From Phytopseudomonas dryadis (GTDB lineage Bacteria; Pseudomonadota; Gammaproteobacteria; Pseudomonadales; Pseudomonadaceae): a DNA stretch of 64,000 nucleotides. Positions 50,676 to 61,104 of the stretch are shown here, piece by piece. The notes beneath the pieces were generated by a model that did not search any database, was not told the DNA's origin, and saw nothing but the letters and a program-made list of their open reading frames with translations. Position 1 is the first letter of the stretch; every line of letters starts with the position of its first letter. Position numbers and translations under genes: made by a program. Location of the stretch: NCBI RefSeq assembly GCF_004327355.1, contig NZ_QJUM01000001.1, positions 62,001-126,000 of the forward strand. Direction: 5' to 3'.

Positions 50676-52044
50676 GCTAGCCAGCGCGCCCAGCGCCACC
50701 GTCCTGCTGCTTATCGCCGCAGGGGCCGTGCTCCTGCTGCTTCTGCTGATCATGCGCTTCAAGCTGCATGCCTTTCTTGCGCTGGTCCTGGTGAGCATCA
50801 CCACGGCGCTGGTCACGCGGATTCCCTACGCCGACATCGTGCCCACGCTGCTCACCGGTTTCGGCAACACCCTGGCGGCCGTGGCCTTGCTGGTCGGCCT
50901 GGGGGTGATGATCGGCCGGCTGCTGGAAATCACCGGTGGCGCCCAGGTGCTCGCCGATACGCTGATCGCCAGGTTCGGCGAGCGGCGCGCGCCCTTCGCC
51001 CTGGGCATCGCCTCGCTGCTGTTCGGCTTTCCGATCTTCTTCGATGCCGGGCTGATCGTCATGCTGCCGATCATCTTCAGTGTCGCCAAGCGCTTCGGCG
51101 GCTCGACGCTGACCTACGCGCTGCCGGCTGCCGGTGCATTCGCCGCCATGCACGCGCTGGTACCGCCGCATCCCGGCCCCGTGGCCGCCGCCGAGCTGCT
51201 GGGGGCGAACATCGGCCTGCTGGTGATCGTGGGTACCGTCATCGCGCTGCCGACCTGGTACTTCGGCAGCTATCTGTTCGGGCTCTGGGCCGGCAAGAAA
51301 TTCCATATCAACCTGCCGCCCAGCTTCCTGACCGACGTGGCGCGCGACACCAGCGTGGCGCCGCCGCGTTTCTCCCTGGTGCTGACCATTCTGCTGATGC
51401 CCCTGGCCCTGATCTTTCTCGATACCGGGCTCAATACCCTGAGCGTCATGGGCGTGGTCAATGGCGGGAGCGATTGGGTGCAGTTCCTGCGCATGATCGG
51501 CAAAACGCCCGTGGCCTTGCTGATCACCGTACTGTTCGCTCTGGTCGCATTCAGCGGTCGCTACAGCGGCAGGCACCTGGAAAAGGTCTGCGAAGGCGCG
51601 CTGGGGCCGATCTGTTCGATCATTCTGGTCACCGGCGCGGGCGGCATGTTCGGCGGTGTACTGCGCAGCAGCGGTATCGGTGACGCGCTCTCCGCCACCC
51701 TGTCGGACACCGGGATGCCGGTCATCGTCGCGGCATTCGTCATCTCTGCGGCCTTGCGCGTGGCCCAGGGCTCGGCGACGGTGGCGCTGACCACGGCGGC
51801 CGCATTGATCGCCCCGACCGTGGCGGCAACCGAGGGGCTCAGCCAGTTCGACCTGTGCTTCGTGGTGGTGGCGATCGCCGGTGGCGCTACCGTTCTGTCC
51901 CATGTCAACGACTCCGGGTTCTGGCTGGTCGGGCGTTTCCTGGACATGGACGAGAAAACCACGCTCAAGACCTGGACCGTGATGGAAACCCTGCTGGGCA
52001 GCATCGCGTTTCTGCTCGCGCTGATCGGCAGCCTGCTGCTGTAA
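50668..52044 (+). CDS. gntP: Gluconate permease, GntP family (458 aa)
   Basis: An inner-membrane gluconate/proton symporter with about twelve to fourteen hydrophobic segments. Family features: LTGFGNTLAAVALLVGLGVMIGRLLEITGGAQVLAD, FFDAGLIVMLPIIFSVAK, LVPPHPGPVAAAELLGANIG and LSHVNDSGFWLVGRF. It follows gntK by 151 bp and has its own GGAGG. Together with the porin downstream it completes a gluconate uptake route. Confidence 0.94.
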   Translation: MNELASAPSATVLLLIAAGAVLLLLLLIMRFKLHAFLALVLVSITTALVTRIPYADIVPTLLTGFGNTLAAVALLVGLGVMIGRLLEITGGAQVLADTLIARFGERRAPFALGIASLLFGFPIFFDAGLIVMLPIIFSVAKRFGGSTLTYALPAAGAFAAMHALVPPHPGPVAAAELLGANIGLLVIVGTVIALPTWYFGSYLFGLWAGKKFHINLPPSFLTDVARDTSVAPPRFSLVLTILLMPLALIFLDTGLNTLSVMGVVNGGSDWVQFLRMIGKTPVALLITVLFALVAFSGRYSGRHLEKVCEGALGPICSIILVTGAGGMFGGVLRSSGIGDALSATLSDTGMPVIVAAFVISAALRVAQGSATVALTTAAALIAPTVAATEGLSQFDLCFVVVAIAGGATVLSHVNDSGFWLVGRFLDMDEKTTLKTWTVMETLLGSIAFLLALIGSLLL

Positions 52045-52077
52045 GGCTCCCGAAGCATTTACGGCTCATGCACGAAA

Positions 52078-52107
52078 CCCGGTAGACGTCTTGTGGCGTC
52101 TACCGGG
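52078..52107. terminator. Bidirectional terminator between gntP and the porin
   Basis: The perfect 11-bp stem CCCGGTAGACG / CGTCTACCGGG with an 8-base loop separates converging genes. A short T-run (GTTTC) follows only on the minus strand. Confidence 0.82.
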
Positions 52108-52114
52108 GGCCGGC

Positions 52115-53446
52115 TCAGAGCAGGTCGATCGGATAGTTGACCAGGATGCGGTGCTCGTCCGCATCGCGCTGATTGCCCACGGTCGAGCGCAATTGCGCAT
52201 GGCGAAGCTGGATGTTCAGGTTCTTCGCCGGGCCCGATTGCACGGTGTAGGCGAGGGTGACGTTGCGCTCCCACTCCTTCTTGTCGCCATCGGCGGCCTT
52301 GATGTGCGAACCGCTTTCGTACATGCCGACGAAGGTCAGGCCGGGTATGCCGATAGTGCCGAAGTCGTAGCCATAGCGTACCTGCCAGGTGCGCTCACCG
52401 GCGCGCTGGAACTTGCCGATCATCGACTCCGTCATGAAGTAGGCCGAAGAACCGTCACCCTGGTTCAGCCACACGGCATCGCTATCGCCGCTGACCACCT
52501 GGTAACCGGCGGCGAAGGTGTGGCCATCGATCAGGTAGGAGAACAGCGCGCTGGACAGGCGGCTGTCGACCTTGCCTCTGGTGACGCCGTTGCCGTAGTA
52601 GCCCAGGGTGTAATAGTCGGGATCCTTGCCGTTGGCGCCATCGGAGCGGTTGTCGAAGTGGCGCAGGTCGGTACGCAGGGTGCCGGCACCCAGCTTCATG
52701 TCGTGGAGCAGGCCGAGGAAGTGCTGCTTGTAGAAGTCCTCGAGGTTGCCGTAGTAGTACTGCAGGGTGAGGTCGTCGCTCGGTTTGTAGTCAACGCCGG
52801 CATAGTAGAAGGTGTTGACGAACTTGCCGGTCAGCGGGTTGTTCGCGCCGGGGATCGACATGCCCATCTGGTTGCTCGAGCCACGGCCCATGACGTGCTC
52901 GAGTTGGCCGGCGGTGAAGGTGAAACCGTCCAGATCCCGGGATTGAACCTGGCCGCCGCGGAAGGTCTGCTGCAGCATGCGGTCGGTGGAGATCAGCACC
53001 GGCAGTTTCGGGATCAGGGTGCCGTAGCGCAGCTCGGTTTCGGCGAAGCGTGCCTTGAGCGTGCCGCCCAGACTGGAGAACTCGTCGACCGCACGGCCGT
53101 CGCTATCGGTGGGGAAGACGTTGCCGTTGAAACTGACGCTCTGCGGGTTGTAGTGGCGGCCCTTGCCCGAGTCCAGACGGATGCCCCACTGGCCGAAGAG
53201 ATCCACGCCGAAGCCGAGCGTGCCTTCGGTGAACCCCGAGCGCACATCGAGCATGAAACCCTGGCCCCATTCTTGGGTGTAGCTGGGGTCGGCGCTGCCA
53301 CTGCGGTTGTCCGCATTACTGAAGAAGTTGCGGGCCAGTACGCTGGCCTTGGTGTCTTCCACGAATCCCGCAGCATGGCCCTGTTGCGCGATCATCAGGC
53401 CGCAAAGGCCCGTTGCTAGCATGGGGGCGCGATTGAAACGCTCCAT
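52115..53446 (-). CDS. OprD-family outer-membrane porin (443 aa)
   Basis: A substrate-specific 18-stranded porin. Signal peptide MERFNRAPMLATGLCGLMIAQQGHA, then GFVEDTKASVLARNFFSNADN, the OprD-family opening, and repeated amphipathic strands to the end. I chose the ATG at 53446 because AGAGG lies nine bases before it; the ATG three codons earlier would abut that site. Position next to gntP suggests gluconate or a related sugar acid as the solute (inference). Confidence 0.9.
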   Translation of the reverse strand: MERFNRAPMLATGLCGLMIAQQGHAAGFVEDTKASVLARNFFSNADNRSGSADPSYTQEWGQGFMLDVRSGFTEGTLGFGVDLFGQWGIRLDSGKGRHYNPQSVSFNGNVFPTDSDGRAVDEFSSLGGTLKARFAETELRYGTLIPKLPVLISTDRMLQQTFRGGQVQSRDLDGFTFTAGQLEHVMGRGSSNQMGMSIPGANNPLTGKFVNTFYYAGVDYKPSDDLTLQYYYGNLEDFYKQHFLGLLHDMKLGAGTLRTDLRHFDNRSDGANGKDPDYYTLGYYGNGVTRGKVDSRLSSALFSYLIDGHTFAAGYQVVSGDSDAVWLNQGDGSSAYFMTESMIGKFQRAGERTWQVRYGYDFGTIGIPGLTFVGMYESGSHIKAADGDKKEWERNVTLAYTVQSGPAKNLNIQLRHAQLRSTVGNQRDADEHRILVNYPIDLL

Positions 53447-53502
53447 CGTGTTCATCCTCTGGCTGTAGTTGAGTGTTGTGAGAGGCAGTGCAAGGGCGGC
53501 AG

Positions 53503-55050
53503 TCAAGGTTGTTGTTTTTCAGGAGCAACGGCAGGCCGAACGCGCGGCAGAACAACCGGCGGCAAGCGGTACAGGACGAACAGCGCCAGCACGCCGAGGC
53601 CGGCGCAGATCAGCAGGCCGACGCCGATCGACTGCGCCAGCGCGGCGCGGGCCAGCAGAAACAGCGGGCTCTGCGCATCGCCAGGGGTGTGTTGCAACAA
53701 CACCTGGGGATCGGCAAAGCGCGCCAGCGCGTCGCCTTCGCCCGCGGCGATCAGGCTGCGCTGCAGGGTGCTGGCATAGAGCAGCTTGACCAGGACCGCC
53801 ATCATGGCGGTGCCCAGCAGGCCGCCGACCAGGCGCAGGGACTGGGTGAGGGCGGTGGCGATGCCGAGGAAACGGTGCTCTGCCAGGGTCTGGGTGAACA
53901 CCGTGAGGTTGAGCAGGATGAAACCCAGCCCCAGCCCGGCCAGCAGGATCAACCCGAGCAGCGCATTGAAGCTGGCCGACAGGCCGACCCAGGCCAGGCC
54001 CAGGCAAGCCACCAGCAATGCGCAGAAACCGGCCACCGGCAACAGGTTGGGATTGGCCAGGCGGGTGACGATGCGACCGTTGATGATCGCCCCCAGGGTG
54101 ATGCTCAACGCCAGCGGCGTGATCAGCAGGCCGGCGTCCTGCGGCGAGTAGCCATAGCTGCCCTGCAGCAGCAGCGGCAGGTAGTACAGCAGGGTGAACA
54201 GGATCGCGCCGGCCAGCAGCGACAGGACGAACAGCAACCTGATGCTCCGCTCGGCGAACAACGGCAGGGGCAGCAGGGCGAAGCGACAGCGCCGTTCCCA
54301 GCGCCACAGGGCGAACGCGGCGCTGCAGAACAGCGCGCCGAGCAGCGAGCACAGCAGCAGGTCGGCCTGTTCCAGACGCTCGACGAACAGCTGCAGGCTG
54401 CCCAGCACCAGCACGATCAGCAGCGCACCGACCCAGTCGAGGTTCATCGCCCCGGCAGACTGCGGGCGATACCAGGGCAGGAAGCGCCAGGCGAAGAACA
54501 GCGCCAGTGCGCCCAGGGGAATGTTCAGCCAGAACACCGAGCGCCAGCCGAACTCGCCGGTAAGGTAGCCGCCCAGACCCGGCCCGATGGCGTTGACCAC
54601 ACTGAACATGGCGCTGAGCAGGATCTGCCAGCGCAGGCGCTGGCGGGTGTCGGGGAACAGTTCGGGCACGCAGGCGAAGGCCGTGCCGATCAGCATGCCG
54701 CCGCCGATGCCCTGCAGGATGCGACCGATGACCAGTACCCGCATGCTGTCGGTCAGGGCGCAGAGCAGCGAGGCCAGGGTGAAGATCAGGGTGGCGGCGA
54801 GGATGAAGGGCTTGCGCCCGTAGTAATCGCCCAGGCGGCCGAAGATCGGGATGGTGACGATGGAGGCGAGCAGGTAGCCGGTGGCGACCCAGGCATAGAG
54901 GTCGAAGCCCTGCAGCTCGTTGACGATGCTTGGCAGCGCGTTACCGATCACGGTCTGATCGAGCGCCGACAGCATCAGCACCAGCGAGACACCGAGCATC
55001 GCCAGCAGCGCCTGCTTGAAGGTCATCGAAGGCTGGCTCGACATCGTCAT
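53503..55050 (-). CDS. MFS drug-type exporter, DHA2/EmrB-like (515 aa)
   Basis: An inner-membrane proton antiporter with 14 predicted helices. LSALDQTVIGNALPSIVNEL (motif D1), GRLGDYYGRKPFILAATLIF (motif A) and GIGGGMLIGTAFACVPELF (near motif C) place it in the DHA2 group. No adaptor or outer-membrane gene is adjacent, so it may act alone. The start at 55050 (MTMSSQPSM) or two codons later is uncertain. 10 bp after the aminotransferase, so probably one operon. Confidence 0.88.
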   Translation of the reverse strand: MTMSSQPSMTFKQALLAMLGVSLVLMLSALDQTVIGNALPSIVNELQGFDLYAWVATGYLLASIVTIPIFGRLGDYYGRKPFILAATLIFTLASLLCALTDSMRVLVIGRILQGIGGGMLIGTAFACVPELFPDTRQRLRWQILLSAMFSVVNAIGPGLGGYLTGEFGWRSVFWLNIPLGALALFFAWRFLPWYRPQSAGAMNLDWVGALLIVLVLGSLQLFVERLEQADLLLCSLLGALFCSAAFALWRWERRCRFALLPLPLFAERSIRLLFVLSLLAGAILFTLLYYLPLLLQGSYGYSPQDAGLLITPLALSITLGAIINGRIVTRLANPNLLPVAGFCALLVACLGLAWVGLSASFNALLGLILLAGLGLGFILLNLTVFTQTLAEHRFLGIATALTQSLRLVGGLLGTAMMAVLVKLLYASTLQRSLIAAGEGDALARFADPQVLLQHTPGDAQSPLFLLARAALAQSIGVGLLICAGLGVLALFVLYRLPPVVLPRVRPAVAPEKQQP

Positions 55051-55060
55051 GGCGCTGCGC

Positions 55061-56269
<1,209 letters not shown>

Positions 56270-56355
56270 GGGAAGAAGTCCTCGGGTATGCCTTGACGAG
56301 GGCTACGTTACGGCGCGACCGCAGGGGCGCCATAAGATGAGTTCGTTCTGGTTTG

Positions 56356-56370
56356 ATAGGAAGTGCTTAT
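56356..56370. promoter_or_regulatory. Nac-type site 1 (ATA-N9-TAT)
   Basis: ATAGGAAGTGCTTAT lies in the 288-bp gap between the aminotransferase and the nac-like gene. Facing the aminotransferase it is followed at the same offset as in sites 3 and 4 by weak -35 (TTATGG) and -10 (TAACGT) candidates. Confidence 0.5.
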
Positions 56371-56460
56371 GGCTGAGCTGGGTCGTGTTTCGCACTATAT
56401 CGGTGCGCCATTGCCAGCCTGGGCTTCAGGTGGGGGGCAGGTATGGAACTGGCAATGGCC

Positions 56461-56475
56461 ATACGTGTTGCTTAT
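56461..56475. promoter_or_regulatory. Nac-type site 2 (ATA-N9-TAT)
   Basis: ATACGTGTTGCTTAT lies 83 bases before the GTG of the nac-like regulator and suggests autoregulation. No promoter with the -64 geometry follows it, so repression rather than activation is more plausible. Confidence 0.45.
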
Positions 56476-56557
56476 GGATGGCGCCGGACGGGCTCTGCTG
56501 TCTTGGCCCGCGTATTGCTGAGCAGGGGGCGGACCCATCTGCACAGAGCGCCACGCC

Positions 56558-57484
56558 GTGAACCTTCGCCGCCTCAAATATTTCGTCAAGATCGTCGATA
56601 TCGGCAGCCTGACCCAAGCCGCCGATGTATTGCATATCGCCCAGCCTGCGTTGAGCCAGCAACTCAGCACTTTGGAGTCCGAACTGCAGCAGCAACTGCT
56701 GATTCGCACCAAGCGCGGGGTGACGCCGACCGAGGCCGGCAAGGTGCTGTATGGCCACGCTCAGGTGATCCTGCGCCAGTGCGAGCAGGCGCAGAGCGAC
56801 GTCAACGCCAGTGGCCTCGCGCTGTCCGGGCCGGTGTCGGTGGGGCTGGCGCCGGGCACCGCGGCGTCGACCCTGTCGTTGCCGTTGCTCAAGCGGGTGC
56901 GCGAGAAGCATCCGGGCATCCTGCTGTACCTCAACGAGAATTTCGGCACCACCCTCAGCGAGTTGATCATGAACGGCCGCATGGACATGGCGGTGCTCTA
57001 CGGTGGGCGCGAAGTGCATGGCCTGAGCTTTATCCAACTGATGCGCGAGCCGCTCTACCTGGTCAGCGCCGAACCGGCATTGCAGGGGCGCGAACGGATT
57101 GCCCTGAGCGAAGTGGCGGCGTACGGGCTGTTGTTGCCGCGCACCTACAACGTCATGCGTCGCCTGGTCGACGAGGCCTTTCTGCGTATCGAGATGAGCG
57201 CTCAGGTGGTCGCAGAAATCGAGTCGTCCACGACCCTGGCCGCCGCCGTTGTCGATCACTTCGGCTCGACGATTCTCCCGGAGTCGGCTGCCCGGGTGTT
57301 GGCGGATGCCCATGGCCTGCACCTGAGTCGCATCGTCGAGCCGGATATCGAAGCGCCGCTGGCGCTGTGCCTGTCCGGCCACCTGCCGCTGTCGGTGCCA
57401 GCGCAAGCGGTCAAGGCGATTCTGCTGGAGCTGGTCGCCGAGATGCGCGCGGGCCGTTCCGCGCCACAGGGGCAGGGGTCATAA
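56558..57484 (+). CDS. nac: LysR-type regulator, nitrogen assimilation control (Nac) homologue (308 aa)
   Basis: The sequence resembles enteric Nac strongly from memory: MNLRRLKYFVKIVDIGSLTQ, AADVLHIAQPALSQQLSTLE, LLIRTKRGVTPTEAGKVLYG and VGLAPGTAAS. An N-terminal winged helix is followed by a LysR sensor domain. Nac activates sigma-70 genes for use of poor nitrogen sources. GTG start at 56558. Its stop codon overlaps the first base pairs of Nac site 3, and it is transcribed toward the accB-pxp cluster. Confidence 0.88.
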   Translation: MNLRRLKYFVKIVDIGSLTQAADVLHIAQPALSQQLSTLESELQQQLLIRTKRGVTPTEAGKVLYGHAQVILRQCEQAQSDVNASGLALSGPVSVGLAPGTAASTLSLPLLKRVREKHPGILLYLNENFGTTLSELIMNGRMDMAVLYGGREVHGLSFIQLMREPLYLVSAEPALQGRERIALSEVAAYGLLLPRTYNVMRRLVDEAFLRIEMSAQVVAEIESSTTLAAAVVDHFGSTILPESAARVLADAHGLHLSRIVEPDIEAPLALCLSGHLPLSVPAQAVKAILLELVAEMRAGRSAPQGQGS

Positions 57485-57545
57485 GGACGCCTTATTACCC
57501 CACAGCCAAACCGTCTTGGCCGCTCCAGGATGGCCTCGATACATT
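57481..57545 (+). promoter_or_regulatory. Nac-type site 3 and promoter of the accB-pxp operon
   Basis: ATAAG-N5-CTTAT (57481-57495) fits ATA-N9-TAT. TTGGCC (57516-57521), an 18-base spacer and TACATT (57540-57545) form a candidate promoter with start near 57552, which puts the site centre near -64, the position known for Nac activation. The same layout recurs at 62285. Confidence 0.62.
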
Positions 57546-57580
57546 GCCCTCAGCCAATTTTTCATCGGCAGGGGCCGTAG

Positions 57581-58003
57581 ATGAAACCCGAACGCATAAA
57601 AGCATTGATCGAGCTGATGGTCGACTCCGACCTGAGCGAGCTGAGCCTGAGCGAGGAGGGCACGCAGTTGCGTCTGCTGCGCGAGCATGGATCGGTGGCC
57701 GGCTCGCCGGTTACCGCATCCGCAGCGGCCGCGCCAGCGATTCCCTGCAATCCACCTGAAACGGCGGGCGGTTACCAGGCCAAGGCCCCGCTGCACGGCA
57801 TCGTGCACTTCACCCCGGCGCCGGATCAGCCGCCGTTCATCGAAGTCGGCTCTCAGGTTAGCGTCGGGCAGACCCTGGCGGTGCTCGAGGCGATGAAGAT
57901 GTTCCACCCGCTCAAGGCCCAGGCCGATGGTGTGGTCGAGGCGATTCTGGTGGCGGGCGGTAGCGAAGTCGAAGCGGGCCAGGTGCTGGTGCGCATCGCG
58001 TAA
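57581..58003 (+). CDS. accB: Biotin carboxyl carrier protein, AccB-like (140 aa)
   Basis: Carries biotin for AccC. An N-terminal helical pair, a proline/alanine-rich linker (residues 40-68) and a biotinyl domain with the canonical VLEAMKMFHP; K106 should be biotinylated. First gene of the cluster, preceded by the Nac-type promoter. A separate housekeeping accBC would be expected elsewhere; this is probably a dedicated copy (inference). Confidence 0.92.
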   Translation: MKPERIKALIELMVDSDLSELSLSEEGTQLRLLREHGSVAGSPVTASAAAAPAIPCNPPETAGGYQAKAPLHGIVHFTPAPDQPPFIEVGSQVSVGQTLAVLEAMKMFHPLKAQADGVVEAILVAGGSEVEAGQVLVRIA

Positions 58004-58022
58004 GCAAGGGCGGAAAATTCTG

Positions 58023-58148
58023 ATGTTCGACAAAGTTCTGATCGTCAACCGTGGTGACCAGCCGCAACGCGGCGCAGCGGCGCAGCCAAAGTGCCCGGCG
58101 GGCGTAGCCCGTGTGGGCGATCTCGCCACGGAGAAGCACGATGTTTGA
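58023..58148 (+). CDS. 41-codon ORF starting with a diverged copy of the accC start
   Basis: [17 protein letters not shown] at 58023 mirrors [12 protein letters not shown] of accC at 58141 at both protein and DNA level over about 35 bases, after which similarity stops. The frame has a plausible GGGCGGAAA ribosome site and ends 8 bases inside accC. It looks like a partial tandem duplication with 80-odd bases of unrelated DNA between copies; whether it is translated as a coupling leader is unknown. Confidence 0.5.
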   Translation: MFDKVLIVNRGDQPQRGAAAQPKCPAGVARVGDLATEKHDV

Positions 58149-59493
58149 CAAGGTATTGATCGCCAACCGTGGTGAGATCGCCCTGCGTATCCAGCGCGCC
58201 TGCAAGGGCCTGGGGCTGAAGACCGTCGCGGTCTATTCCGAGGCCGATCGCGATACCCGTTATGTGCAGCTGGCCGATGACGCGCTGTGCATCGGCCCGG
58301 CGGCGCCCGGGCAGAGCTACCTGAATCAGCTGGCCCTGCTGGATGCCGCGCGGGTGAGCGGAGCCCAGGCCATTCATCCCGGCTATGGCTTTCTCTCCGA
58401 GAACGCGACCTTCGCCGAGCGTATCGAGAATGCCGGGATGACCTTTATCGGCCCCAGCGCCGAATGCATTCGCAGCATGGGCGACAAGGTCGCGGCCAAG
58501 CGCGCCATGCGCCTGGCCGGGGTGCCCTGTGTGCCGGGGCCGGACTCCAGCCTGCCGGCCGAGCCATCGGCGATTCTGGCGATTGCCGAGGAAATCGGCT
58601 ACCCGGTGATCGTCAAGGCCGCCGGCGGCGGTGGCGGTCGCGGCATGCGTGTGGTGCAGGAGGCCTCGCAGTTGCTCGATGCCGTCGCGGTAACGGGCGA
58701 GGAAGCACGGCGGGCGTTCGGCAACCCCGAGCTGTACATCGAGAAGTTCCTCGGCAAGCCGCGCCATGTGGAAATCCAGGTGCTCTGCGATGCCTACGGC
58801 AACGCCCTGTGGCTGGGTTCGCGGGACTGCTCGATGCAGCGCCGCCACCAGAAGGTACTCGAGGAGGCGCCAGCCCCCGGCATCGACCCGGCGTTGATCG
58901 CCCAGGTCGGCGAACGCTGCGCCGAGGCCTGCCGGCAGATCGGCTATCGTGGGGTCGGCACCTTCGAGTTTCTGTTCGAGAACGACGCCTTCTACTTCAT
59001 CGAGATGAACACGCGGCTGCAGGTCGAGCACCCGGTGACGGAAGTGACCACCGGTATCGACATCGTCCAGCAACAGATTCGCATGGCCCTGGGCGAGCGC
59101 CTGAGTCTGACCCAGGCGGACATTCGCACGCTCGGCCATTCGCTGGAATGCCGCATCAACGCGGAAGATCCGCAGACCTTCATGCCCACGCCGGGCCTGG
59201 TCAGCGAGTGGCTATTGCCCGGTGGCATTGGCGTGCGCGTCGACTCCCACGTCAGCCAGGGCTATCGGGTGCCGCCGTACTACGACTCGATGATCGCCAA
59301 GGTCATCACCCAGGGCGCGACCCGCGACGAAGCGCTGGCGCGCATGCGCCTGGCCCTCAGCGAGATGGCCATCGGCGGCATCTCCAGCAACCTCGCGCTG
59401 CACCGCGAGATTCTCCAGGATCCGGCGTTCTGCGCCGGCGCGGTGGACATTCACCATCTCGAACGCTGGTTGCAGCAGAGGGCTTCGTCATGA
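58141..59493 (+). CDS. accC: Biotin carboxylase, AccC-like (450 aa)
   Basis: ATP-dependent carboxylation of carrier-bound biotin. ATP-grasp features line up with E. coli AccC: K116, K159, glycine loop GGGGGRGM at 162-169, and [18 protein letters not shown]. Full length, starting [12 protein letters not shown] with GGAG upstream. No carboxyltransferase (accA/accD or fused acyl-CoA type) is visible nearby. Overlaps pxpB by 4 bp. Confidence 0.93.
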   Translation: MFDKVLIANRGEIALRIQRACKGLGLKTVAVYSEADRDTRYVQLADDALCIGPAAPGQSYLNQLALLDAARVSGAQAIHPGYGFLSENATFAERIENAGMTFIGPSAECIRSMGDKVAAKRAMRLAGVPCVPGPDSSLPAEPSAILAIAEEIGYPVIVKAAGGGGGRGMRVVQEASQLLDAVAVTGEEARRAFGNPELYIEKFLGKPRHVEIQVLCDAYGNALWLGSRDCSMQRRHQKVLEEAPAPGIDPALIAQVGERCAEACRQIGYRGVGTFEFLFENDAFYFIEMNTRLQVEHPVTEVTTGIDIVQQQIRMALGERLSLTQADIRTLGHSLECRINAEDPQTFMPTPGLVSEWLLPGGIGVRVDSHVSQGYRVPPYYDSMIAKVITQGATRDEALARMRLALSEMAIGGISSNLALHREILQDPAFCAGAVDIHHLERWLQQRASS

Positions 59494-60140
59494 CCGCGCA
59501 TATCAGTCTGCTGGGCACCACGGCCCTGCTGTTCGAAGCGCCCGGCGATCTGCAACTGGTCACCCAGCAGCGCATCTGGGCCCTGGCCCGGCTGGCGCAG
59601 CAGTGGCCGGCGGTAGACGAAGCGGTACCGGGCATGAATAACCTGATGCTGACCTTCAAAACGCCGCCGCGCGATATCGCCGGGTTGCGCAGGCAATTGC
59701 TCGAAGGCTGGGAGCAGTGCCAGCCGTTGCCGATCGAGGGGCGCATCGTCGAGCTGCCGGTGGTCTACGGCGGCGAAGACGGCCCGCACATGGCCGATGT
59801 CATCGCCCATACCGGCCTGGATATCGAGACCATCGCCAACCTGCATTGCGAACCGCTGTACCCGGTCTACGCCCTGGGCAGCCATCCGGGCTACTGCTAC
59901 CTCGGCGGCATGGATCCGCGCCTGGCCACGCCACGGCGCCAGGTGCCGGTGCTCAGCATCGGCGCCGGCGCGGTGTCCATCGGTGGCGTGCAGACCGGCA
60001 TTTCCGCATCGGCCGGCCCCAGTGGCTGGAACACCATCGGCCGTACCTCGATGGTGTTCTTCGATGCCCAACGAAACCCGCCGGCGATCCTGCAGCCGGG
60101 CGATCGACTGCGTCTGCGTATCGAGAGGATCATCCGATGA
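59490..60140 (+). CDS. pxpB: 5-oxoprolinase subunit PxpB (216 aa)
   Basis: KipI/allophanate-hydrolase-subunit-1 family; with PxpA and PxpC it opens 5-oxoproline to glutamate using ATP. The core [37 protein letters not shown] and [20 protein letters not shown] is typical. ATG in the accC stop (ATGA). Cyclophilin-like fold expected. Confidence 0.92.
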   Translation: MTAHISLLGTTALLFEAPGDLQLVTQQRIWALARLAQQWPAVDEAVPGMNNLMLTFKTPPRDIAGLRRQLLEGWEQCQPLPIEGRIVELPVVYGGEDGPHMADVIAHTGLDIETIANLHCEPLYPVYALGSHPGYCYLGGMDPRLATPRRQVPVLSIGAGAVSIGGVQTGISASAGPSGWNTIGRTSMVFFDAQRNPPAILQPGDRLRLRIERIIR

Positions 60141-61093
60141 TCGAGATCATCAGCGCCACGGCGCTGGCCACCGTGCAGGATCTCGGCCGCCATGGCAGCC
60201 TGGGTTACGGCGTCGGCACCGCCGGGGCGATGGACGCGCTGTCCCTGCAGCTCGGTAACCTGCTGCTGGGCAACGACCTCGATGCGGCGGCCATCGAGAT
60301 CCCGTTGTTCCCCTTAGAGGCGCGCTTCGTCGAGGACTGCACCTTCGCCATCGCCGGCGCCGCCTGCGCCGCGCGCCTCGATGGCCAGCGCCTGCCGCCC
60401 AACTGGGTGGCCCACGGGCGCAAGGGCCAGGTGCTGACGCTGACGTATCCGAGCTCGGGCAGCCGTGCCTACCTGTGCCTGGCCGGCGGCGTCGACGTAC
60501 CCGAGGTGCTGGGCTCGCGCAGCACCCAGTTGCGCGGCGAGTTCGGCGGCTGGCAGGGCCGCGCCCTGCAACGCGGCGACCGCATTCCCGCAGCGCGTCC
60601 CGGTCTCGGCCAGCCCGCCGACTTCGGCGTCGAGTCGCCCCTGGCCGCCCTGCCGCTGACGCTGGAGGGCCGCCCGGCGATACGGGTGCTGCCGGCGGCG
60701 GAGTTCGAGTGTTTCAGCGCCGAGGCGCGGGACGCGTTCTTCGCCGGCGAGTGGAAGATCACCCCGCAGAGCAACCGCTACGGTTATCGCCTGGAGGGTA
60801 CGCCGCTGTTGCCGGAACGGCCACTGGAAGTCCGCTCCCACGGCATCGTGCCGGGCGTGATCCAGGTGCCCCACGGCGGCCAGCCGATCGTGCAGATGCG
60901 CGATGCGCAACCCAGTGGCGGCTATCCGAAGTTCGCCACGGTGATCGAGGCGGATATCTGGCGGCTGGGCCAGGCTGCCATCGGCAGCAAGGTGCGCTTC
61001 GTCGCCTGCAGCTATGACCAGGCCCTGGATGCGCTCGAGGCCAACCAGGCATTTATCGAACGCACCCGCCAGCAACTGGCGCTGCGCAGTTGA
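60137..61093 (+). CDS. pxpC: 5-oxoprolinase subunit PxpC (318 aa)
   Basis: KipA/allophanate-hydrolase-subunit-2 family, partner of PxpB. TVQDLGRHGSLGYGVGTAGAMD near the N terminus, the SNRYGYRLEG motif and SHGIVPGVIQVPHGGQPIVQMRDAQPSGGYPK near the C terminus are diagnostic. ATGA overlap with pxpB, so the two proteins should be made in equal amounts. Confidence 0.92.
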   Translation: MIEIISATALATVQDLGRHGSLGYGVGTAGAMDALSLQLGNLLLGNDLDAAAIEIPLFPLEARFVEDCTFAIAGAACAARLDGQRLPPNWVAHGRKGQVLTLTYPSSGSRAYLCLAGGVDVPEVLGSRSTQLRGEFGGWQGRALQRGDRIPAARPGLGQPADFGVESPLAALPLTLEGRPAIRVLPAAEFECFSAEARDAFFAGEWKITPQSNRYGYRLEGTPLLPERPLEVRSHGIVPGVIQVPHGGQPIVQMRDAQPSGGYPKFATVIEADIWRLGQAAIGSKVRFVACSYDQALDALEANQAFIERTRQQLALRS

Positions 61094-61104
61094 GGAACCC
61101 CCTG

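Noticed and set aside
56456..56471. Possible sigma-54 promoter before the nac-like gene (TGGC...TTGC)
   Set aside because: The distance between the two blocks is one base longer than the consensus allows, and it overlaps Nac-type site 2.
58287..59489. Frame in phase with pxpB extending far upstream through accC
   Set aside because: The true pxpB start is the ATG overlapping the accC stop; the extension is accC read in another frame.
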